DNA of 11,833 bases, taken from assembly GCA_009726075.1 (NCBI GenBank), contig WLND01000016.1:1-11833 (forward strand), read 5' to 3'. The stretch comes from Actinomycetota bacterium. Its GTDB lineage: Bacteria > Actinomycetota > Actinomycetes > S36-B12. Of the stretch, positions 7,199-11,833 are shown in pieces. The stretch's first letter is position 1, and every line of letters begins with the position of its first letter. The translations under genes were made by a program, and so were the position numbers. A model generated the notes under the pieces. The model was not told where the DNA came from, did no database searches, and worked only from the letters and a program-made list of their open reading frames with translations.

Positions 7199-8335
7199 TC
7201 AGCTCACCTTCACCACGTCGAGGGTCTCGCCCTCCATCCGCAGCCTCAGGGTGTAGCCGGCCAGGTTGCGCTTCGTCGTGAACACGACGGCCCCGCTCGA
7301 TTTGGTATCGAGGGCCCACTTGAGGACCTTGGCGTTGGGCTTGCGCGCAACGATGGTGAACGCAGTCTCGGGGCTGTTCGTGTCGATGCGAAGTCGGTAG
7401 CCGCCCTCGACCTTGGCGATCGCGAGTTCGCCGTCGACCGTGTCCTCGACCGGGTCAATCGAGCCGAGGTCGTCGGCGCTCACCGATGAACTCGCGGATG
7501 ACGATGACCCCGATGAACCCGATGAGGACGAGGACGACCCCGACGAAGGGCCAGACGACGACGTGGGTGACGCACTGGGCGTCGGCGTCGCGAGCGGCAT
7601 CCGCACGGGGGCCGTTGCTGACGATGCTGGGCCCGGACCGGATGAGTTCGCCGCCTGAACGGAGAACGTGTAGGTCGCGCCGGTGGTCAACGCCGACACG
7701 GTGCAGGAGATTGCCACGGTGCTGCAGTTCTGCCCCCCTGGGCTGGCCGTCACCGTGTAGCCGCTGATCGAAGCGCCTCCGTCGGATGAGGGAGGGCTCC
7801 AGGCGACGGTGACCGATGTCGTCGCAGCAACGGCCGTCACGCCGGTCGGTGCCCCCGGCGGCGCGATGCGGGCTTGGGTGGTCACGTCGATCGAGTTCGT
7901 GAAGCGCTGACCGTGGTCGAGAGCCCACACGCTGATTGTGTAGGTGGTGCCGGCCCGGAGGTCGCGAAGGTCGACCGCGTCGATGTAGCGGCTCGGCGCG
8001 GTGCCCGCCGAGATGTAGGTGACGCCGGGATTGGACGAACCTGAGGCGATGGTGCGGCCCTCGCCGGTGACGGTGTAGCCGAACGAGAGGCGATCGAATC
8101 GCACGTCGGAGGCACCCGAACTGTCGCTGAATCCGAAGCCGAACTGGATCTGATTCTCGCTCACGGCCGACGGGTCCGGTTCGCCAGTTCTCCCGCTGAT
8201 GACCCAGGCGCTGATGCCGCTGACCTCGGCGCTCGCCGGCGGTGCAGTCAGGCCGATGAGGGCGAGACCGCTGAGCGCTATCGTCGCAACGGCACTCAAT
8301 CGAAGGGTTGTTCTGCCCTGCCGAATCATGTTCAT
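7199..8335 (-). CDS. Secreted FnIII-domain protein with Ser/Gly-rich linker
   Basis: This is a 378-residue predicted secreted or wall-associated protein. The signal peptide spans about 1-36 (hydrophobic IALSGLALIGL, cleavage after PPASA). Residues 37-155 form a beta-rich N-terminal domain. A fibronectin type III domain covers about 158-246, starting PPGAPTGVTAVA and including the typical SVTVAWSPPSSDGG and TYTFSVQAANSSGPG. Cys204 and Cys211 within it may form a disulfide. A Pro/Thr then Ser/Gly linker occupies 247-288, followed by a short C-terminal beta-rich domain (289-378). There is no LPXTG or membrane anchor. ATG 8335 has only a GGGGG element close by; a perfect AAGGAGG lies 28 bases upstream without a start codon. 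No catalytic motif is visible, so adhesion or polymer binding is the likely role. Confidence 0.82.
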   Translation of the reverse strand: MNMIRQGRTTLRLSAVATIALSGLALIGLTAPPASAEVSGISAWVISGRTGEPDPSAVSENQIQFGFGFSDSSGASDVRFDRLSFGYTVTGEGRTIASGSSNPGVTYISAGTAPSRYIDAVDLRDLRAGTTYTISVWALDHGQRFTNSIDVTTQARIAPPGAPTGVTAVAATTSVTVAWSPPSSDGGASISGYTVTASPGGQNCSTVAISCTVSALTTGATYTFSVQAANSSGPGPASSATAPVRMPLATPTPSASPTSSSGPSSGSSSSSSGSSGSSSSASSSVSADDLGSIDPVEDTVDGELAIAKVEGGYRLRIDTNSPETAFTIVARKPNAKVLKWALDTKSSGAVVFTTKRNLAGYTLRLRMEGETLDVVKVS

Positions 8336-8431
8336 CGTGCCCCCGAACGGTGCGAGAGTATTGCCTCCTTGAGACTACTCCTCGCCGGTCGGAGCCAAGC
8401 GATGTCGGGTTAGATCGACTACTGTCAGGCG

Positions 8432-8491
8432 AATAGGAGGCTCGCAATAGGAGTTGAACTCATGACTTATGCATGCACCTTCAAACATTGC
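8432..8491. other. A/T-rich element with direct and inverted repeats
   Basis: Two direct copies of AATAGGAG lie at 8432-8439 and 8446-8453. GCAAT (8444-8448) and ATTGC (8487-8491), with inner arms TTGAA (8454-8458) and TTCAA (8480-8484), make an imperfect stem-loop of about 48 bases, and an 8-base palindrome TGCATGCA sits at 8470-8477. The stretch is conspicuously A/T-richer than its surroundings. It overlaps the stop codon of the 45-residue gene and precedes the FnIII gene, so it might act as an attenuator or operator. This is inference from position. Confidence 0.35.
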
Positions 8492-8618
8492 AGGGGTCGG
8501 GGCCGCTCGCCGCTCCTTGGTCGTGCCTCCCGGTCAGGGCCAGGGCAGTCGCTATGAGAACGAGGACGATGGCTACTGCGCCGGTCCCGATGGCCCCCCT
8601 CCTCCTAGTCTCGGTCAC
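8481..8618 (-). CDS. Predicted small single-span membrane protein (45 residues)
   Basis: A GTG at 8618, with AGGG at 8626-8629 in front of it, opens a 45-codon frame that ends in TGA at 8481-8483. The product begins MTETRRRGAIGTGAV, continues with an uninterrupted hydrophobic helix at about residues 13-29 (GAVAIVLVLIATALALT), and finishes with a hydrophilic tail, GRHDQGAASGPDPCNV, containing one cysteine. The basic N-terminus, the helix and the polar tail give a coherent single-span topology with the tail outside. It lies between two other - strand genes for membrane or exported proteins. An in-frame TGA directly before the GTG fixes the start. No family is recognised. Confidence 0.58.
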   Translation of the reverse strand: MTETRRRGAIGTGAVAIVLVLIATALALTGRHDQGAASGPDPCNV

Positions 8619-8705
8619 TCATTGACCCTAGTGAACCGTTCCTGAGGGAAGGTTGAGCCGAGGGCCGGGCATGGGGGATTGGACAAGACCAGGGGAGGGG
8701 CGGAG

Positions 8706-9140
8706 CTATGCGCTGACGCGGACGCGCTTGCCTGCAGAGCGCTCGTCTGATGATGAAGCCTGGCCGAAGGTGCGCGCGGCAACCAGCCCCATGACGAGGA
8801 CGAAGACCTCGCACACCACCGACAGCATGCCGAGCGGCTCGAACCAATTGCCGATGTCGTCCATGGCGTTCGGCATTCCTACGGTCCGATTCACGATGAA
8901 GCCGCCGAGGATTGCCGCCGAGAGCGCCGAGCAAGCGAGGAAGACCTCCCGAGAGGGCCTCGTCGCGATGAGCACGAGGAGGACGCCTGAGGCGATGATC
9001 GCCCCGATGTAGGCGAATCCGAGATAGGGAACCTCCTCCATTTTTCCCTGCAGGTCTAGGACGTGGACCGCGATGATGCCTGCGAGGCCGAGCATCACTG
9101 CGGCGCCCTGCATGACCATGCGGTAGTTCGTCGAGTTCAC
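8706..9140 (-). CDS. Four-helix integral membrane protein of unknown function
   Basis: This 144-residue protein has four clear hydrophobic segments at about 12-30, 38-60, 65-85 and 102-123, and a basic, polar C-terminus (SSSDERSAGKRVRVSA). The loops carry HVLDLQGKMEEVPYLG (26-41) and NRTVGMPNAMDDIGNWFEPLG (84-104), which look conserved rather than random; I associate this pattern loosely with uncharacterised actinobacterial four-span proteins, but that is recall and not a search. The start is the GTG at 9140, with AAGGAG at 9145-9150 four bases upstream. The frame stays open far upstream but without signal or coding character there, so the short form is preferred. It lies 87 bases before the 45-residue membrane gene on the same strand. 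Confidence 0.8.
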   Translation of the reverse strand: MNSTNYRMVMQGAAVMLGLAGIIAVHVLDLQGKMEEVPYLGFAYIGAIIASGVLLVLIATRPSREVFLACSALSAAILGGFIVNRTVGMPNAMDDIGNWFEPLGMLSVVCEVFVLVMGLVAARTFGQASSSDERSAGKRVRVSA

Positions 9141-9307
9141 GGTGCTCCTTGAATAATCACGTTGCGCTGGAATGGAAATGCGGCGCTTCGACGCCCACGG
9201 ATGGGTGATCGTCTCGCTCGCGTTACCAGTCTTGGGGCGCTCGGCAGGCTGTGCAACCGGAACCTGGCCCTGCCTGTGGACACCCTGAAGGGAGGCTGAG
9301 AGCGTGC

Positions 9308-9853
9308 TCAGTTGAAGGAGGGGAGGGCTAGGCCCTCGGTGAGCCAGCGGACCTCTTCGTAGGTCAGCCCCTTCGTCGCGATTCGGACGGACGAGACGGA
9401 AGCGCCCGGGCTCGCCGGACGCATGCGGACGAGTCCGCGCTTCACGACTGTCCACCCGGGGCACCTCGCCGCTTTGCAGCGGCCGTAGATGTCGAAGGTG
9501 TAGCCGAGCACTCGAACGATGCCGATGCGGCCGTACCCCGACATGTTCGTCCGTACGCAGTTGACGCCGTTCGGCTGCTCGACGATCGAGAAGGCCCGGC
9601 GGTTCCGGGGCGATGCGTAGCGGGCGTGGATGAGGTAGCCCTTCTTGCCGGTGCACCGGGTCACGTCGATGCCGAGCTTCGGGTCGAGCGTGAGGCCGAT
9701 CGTGTGACGCGGCTCCCAGGGCGTCTGCAGGCCCGAGAGCGCTGCCGTGACGGACGGCCAGGTGTCGAAGGTCTTCGCGCTGGCGGCATCTGCGGGCCAC
9801 ACGGCAGCGCATGCCAGCAGGGCTGCCAGGGCAAGCGGAAGGATCCTTCGCAC
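9308..9853 (-). CDS. Secreted four-cysteine protein of unknown function
   Basis: This encodes an exported protein of 181 residues. A signal peptide covers about 1-25: MRRILPLALAALLACAAVWP, then ADAASA with signal peptidase I sites. Cys15 lies within the hydrophobic core and is not a convincing lipobox cysteine. The mature region has four cysteines (67, 99, 126, 131) that could make two disulfides, plus conserved-looking stretches KKGYLIHARYASP (70-82) and RVLGYTFDIYGRCK (114-127). No enzyme motif is seen. GTG 9853 is the first in-frame start, but its GGAGG (9856-9860) lies only 2 bases away, closer than usual. The gene faces away from the SDR-like gene across a 117-base shared promoter region. 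Confidence 0.75.
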   Translation of the reverse strand: MRRILPLALAALLACAAVWPADAASAKTFDTWPSVTAALSGLQTPWEPRHTIGLTLDPKLGIDVTRCTGKKGYLIHARYASPRNRRAFSIVEQPNGVNCVRTNMSGYGRIGIVRVLGYTFDIYGRCKAARCPGWTVVKRGLVRMRPASPGASVSSVRIATKGLTYEEVRWLTEGLALPSFN

Positions 9854-9915
9854 GCCCTCCAGCGTATGCCGAACAGCTCACCCGAGGTACCAGCCTCGCC
9901 GGTTGGGGATGTTTC

Positions 9916-9943
9916 GATGGACCGGCCCGGGGGAACGTCCATC
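9916..9943. promoter_or_regulatory. Perfect inverted repeat in divergent promoter region, putative operator
   Basis: GATGGAC (9916-9922) and GTCCATC (9937-9943) are exact inverted copies separated by 14 bases. The arm centres are 21 bases apart, about two helical turns, which suits a dimeric regulator on one DNA face. The repeat sits in the 117 bases between two divergent genes (starts at 9853 and 9971), where both promoters must lie. I cannot place convincing -35/-10 boxes. A hairpin in the leader of either transcript is the alternative. Confidence 0.4.
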
Positions 9944-9970
9944 CTGAAGCCGAGGTGAGAGGATGCTGGC

Positions 9971-10609
9971 ATGCCAGCAAATCACGGGCCCAGCGTCCTT
10001 GTCACGGGGATTCATTCGCTGATCGGTGAGTACATCGGCTCCGGATTCATGGCCCATGGCTGGTTCGTCGTCGGGACGGACGAATCGCACCGAACCTCGC
10101 ACTTCGCCAGGGCTCACGTCCAGGCCGACCTCGCCGACGTCGACTCCTACGCCCTTGCGGTACGCCGCGCCGCGAGACTGGGCAATGGACTGGACTGCGT
10201 CGTGAACACCGACCTCGTGCCGGTATTCGGCGAGCACGGCGAGGCCTTCGTCCGCGCAGCGTTCGACCAGGCGCTCACCGAGATGGGCGGGTCGATCGTG
10301 AACGTGCTCGCCGAGCCCGGAAGCGAGGGCCTCGACCGGGATTTCGTCCGGCGCCGAACGGCCGAGCTTGCCGGGCTGGTCGCCGGGTCGCGCGTGAACA
10401 CGGTTGCGCCGAATCTCCTGGACTCCACGTCGTCATACCGGGGAGCCGATGCCGACGAGTTCCTGGCGACCCTCAATGAGCGTGAGCATTCGGCCCGGCC
10501 AAGGCCGACGCTCGAGGATATCTCCAATGCCGTCGTCTTCCTCTCGACGCAGCCGCTCACCGGCGTTACCCTCGGAGCCGACGAGGTCCTTCCTGTGCCG
10601 CACGGCTAG
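9971..10609 (+). CDS. SDR-fold protein lacking catalytic residues
   Basis: This 212-residue protein resembles a shortened short-chain dehydrogenase/reductase. The N-terminal nucleotide-binding turn VLVTGIHSLIGEYIG (9-23) fits the TGxxxxIG pattern, VQADLADVDSY (50-60) fits the DxxD region, and SRVNTVAPNLLDS (140-152) fits the RVNxVaPG motif. The NAG motif is replaced by NTD (79-81). The catalytic Ser region reads GSIVNVLAEPG (107-117) with no Ser at the active position, and YxxxK is replaced by FVRRR (125-129). The helix after it is also about 8 residues short. A classical reductase reaction is therefore unlikely; a regulatory, scaffold or cofactor-sensing role is inferred. ATG 9971 follows GAGAGGA at 9957-9963. 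The next gene starts 26 bases downstream, so the two are probably one operon. Confidence 0.75.
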   Translation: MPANHGPSVLVTGIHSLIGEYIGSGFMAHGWFVVGTDESHRTSHFARAHVQADLADVDSYALAVRRAARLGNGLDCVVNTDLVPVFGEHGEAFVRAAFDQALTEMGGSIVNVLAEPGSEGLDRDFVRRRTAELAGLVAGSRVNTVAPNLLDSTSSYRGADADEFLATLNEREHSARPRPTLEDISNAVVFLSTQPLTGVTLGADEVLPVPHG

Positions 10610-10635
10610 GGCAGCACGCATGCAAGGAGGTTGAC

Positions 10636-11833
10636 GTGGCGAAGCCGATCTCGGCAGCGAATGCCAGTACCCGGTTGCTTGTCGCGCCGATCACGGTCTT
10701 TGCCCTGGTGGCCCTCGGGTTCGTGATTACGACGGGTCTCCATAATCGTGGTGCGCGCGATGTCGCTGCGCCGCAGGACAATCTGGCCCAGCTGATCCCC
10801 GGGTGCGTCCTCCTGGTCGCGCTTGTGCTGGCACTGTTCACGTCATCACGACGACGACTTGGCCTCACCGCGTTCGCCGTTGCAGTAGCAATCCGATTCG
10901 CTGGTCCACTGCTCGTCGATGCGATTCCCTCGGTCGAGCTGCGTCAGGTGGTCTGGCTCGCGAAGCCGCCGGCCGGCACCGATTGGGTCAACGCTATCGC
11001 CGCTGGAGAGAACACCACCCTGGCGTCAGCCGGAGTAGTTCTGTTCGGCATGACCGTGCTCATCGTGGCCTGCGTCGTCTGGATAGGCGCCGCGCTTCGT
11101 CCGGTGCTCCTTGCCCCCGCGCTCCGGGCGAGTTTCGGCATCGATTCCACGCTGCTCATCGGGGTGCTCGCCGTCCTCGGCTCGGTTTCGTGGACCAGCG
11201 GGTATGGCTACGGGCTCGACCCCGGCGATCTGCTGAGCTCATTCTCGAATGGCAATGTGTGGGCATTCACTCGCACGATCGTGTGGCTCCTGCCAGCGAT
11301 CCTGTGGCTGGCCTTCACCTGCCGCCGCGGGGGCGTGCTCGCGCTCGGCGCGGCCGCCGGCTTCTTCACGGCGGTCGCAGTGATTCCGTGGGCGATGGAC
11401 ATGCTGGCGGTGAGGCTCGACGGGCCGACGTCAGTGCTGGCCTTCGACGCGGGCGCGCGACCGGACTACGTGCTGAGCGGCTACGAGGCATTCGACATAG
11501 CCGGAACCAGCGCCCTGGTGATCGTGCCGGCCGGCGGTCTGCTTCTCGTGTCCCTGTGGTCGGCCCTGAGCCACCATGCGACGGCCTCGCGGGTGAGCAT
11601 CTCGGCGCCCGCCGGCGCCCCGGCGAATCCTCTCGCGGTCGTTGCATTCGTCCTCGCGTGGATCCCGCTCACCTGCCTTCCGGCAATCGTCCTTGGCCAT
11701 ATGGCCTACGACCAAGTAACCACGAGCACGGAGCCCCAGCGCGGAGTCGGATTGGCGAGGTGGTCGATCGTGCTGGGCTACCTGACGCTCATCGGCACCG
11801 CGCTGGTTGCGCAGAAGACCTGGATACGGGGTT
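10636..11833 (+). CDS. Multi-span membrane protein with DUF4190-like C-terminal region (partial, runs off window)
   Basis: A GTG at 10636, preceded by a perfect AAGGAGG at 10624-10630 with 5 bases between, opens a frame without a stop for 399 codons to the window end. About ten hydrophobic segments can be counted, near residues 15-34, 53-72, 77-95, 130-152, 172-190, 213-231, 235-254, 290-310, 333-355 and 376-393. The last two, with the connecting AIVLGHMAYDQVTTSTEPQRG, match the DUF4190 pattern (NPLA near 331, then LGH, RG and VLGYLTL). The first 320 residues have no family I recognise. The C-terminus is missing, so total length is unknown. Tight spacing behind the SDR-like gene suggests the two products function together. 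Confidence 0.8.
   Translation, partial: MAKPISAANASTRLLVAPITVFALVALGFVITTGLHNRGARDVAAPQDNLAQLIPGCVLLVALVLALFTSSRRRLGLTAFAVAVAIRFAGPLLVDAIPSVELRQVVWLAKPPAGTDWVNAIAAGENTTLASAGVVLFGMTVLIVACVVWIGAALRPVLLAPALRASFGIDSTLLIGVLAVLGSVSWTSGYGYGLDPGDLLSSFSNGNVWAFTRTIVWLLPAILWLAFTCRRGGVLALGAAAGFFTAVAVIPWAMDMLAVRLDGPTSVLAFDAGARPDYVLSGYEAFDIAGTSALVIVPAGGLLLVSLWSALSHHATASRVSISAPAGAPANPLAVVAFVLAWIPLTCLPAIVLGHMAYDQVTTSTEPQRGVGLARWSIVLGYLTLIGTALVAQKTWIRG

Noticed and set aside
7413..7658. Acidic Asp/Glu/Pro-repeat ORF antisense to the FnIII protein
   Set aside because: It is the complement of the Ser/Gly linker codons; coding statistics and the signal peptide favour the - strand frame.
8444..8491. tRNA-like stretch on the - strand containing GAGTTCAACTC, resembling a T-loop
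   Set aside because: The T stem has a mismatch, the only acceptor-like pairing (GCAAT/ATTGC) encloses just 48 bases, and there are no D or anticodon arms. It is listed only as a structured element.
8462..8557. 31-codon + strand ORF (begins MTYACTFKHC) with GGAG 8 bases upstream
   Set aside because: It is antisense to the more convincing 45-residue membrane protein, and its Arg/Gly/Ser-rich body looks like a shadow frame.
9243..9274. Inverted repeat GGCAGG...CCTGCC near 9243-9248 and 9269-9274 as a terminator
   Set aside because: The stem is only 6 base pairs with a 20-base loop and no T tract on either strand.
9172..9288. 38-codon + strand ORF in the gap between the secreted and four-helix protein genes, with a hydrophobic stretch and SAGC
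   Set aside because: It has no good ribosome site, and the cysteine context does not fit a lipobox.

Overview
The window is high-G+C DNA with actinobacterial gene content and style: GTG starts, many 4-base stop/start overlaps, a ScoA/ScoB-type CoA-transferase, soluble class I P450, DUF4190-type membrane protein and several Sec-exported proteins of unknown function. The genus cannot be named from this sequence alone. I see no tRNA, rRNA, insertion sequence, CRISPR array or phage gene.

Positions 1-4819 are read on the + strand. After the last codons of an unidentified gene comes a two-subunit 3-oxoacid CoA-transferase (scoA-scoB, overlapping by 4 bases). A 224-base gap without a gene follows. 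Then three tightly coupled genes, each overlapping the next by 4 bases, encode an aldo/keto reductase, a cytochrome P450 and a serine hydrolase with the class A beta-lactamase fold. The hydrolase has no signal peptide and lacks the usual deacylating glutamate. This looks like a small cytoplasmic oxidation/reduction/hydrolysis pathway of unknown substrate; a CoA-transferase beside it would fit catabolism of the product, but that link is inference.

Positions 4816-9853 are read on the - strand and are mostly envelope or secretion genes. In transcription order they are: a secreted four-cysteine protein, a four-helix membrane protein, a 45-residue single-span membrane protein too short for routine ORF calling, a secreted FnIII protein with a Ser/Gly linker, a secreted GHL10-type glycoside hydrolase with a C-terminal FnIII-like region, and a small exported protein. 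The + and - strand blocks meet tail to tail in a single CTAG, which supplies both stop codons.

From 9971 the + strand is used again. A divergent 117-base intergenic region with a perfect 7-base inverted repeat precedes an SDR-fold protein that has lost the catalytic Ser and YxxxK residues. It is followed after 26 bases by a large multi-span membrane protein ending in a DUF4190-like region, which runs off the window.

The points most worth a second look are the reductase-P450-hydrolase trio, the catalytically dead SDR paired with a membrane protein, the 45-residue membrane protein, and an abrupt change of third-codon-base preference inside scoA/scoB.
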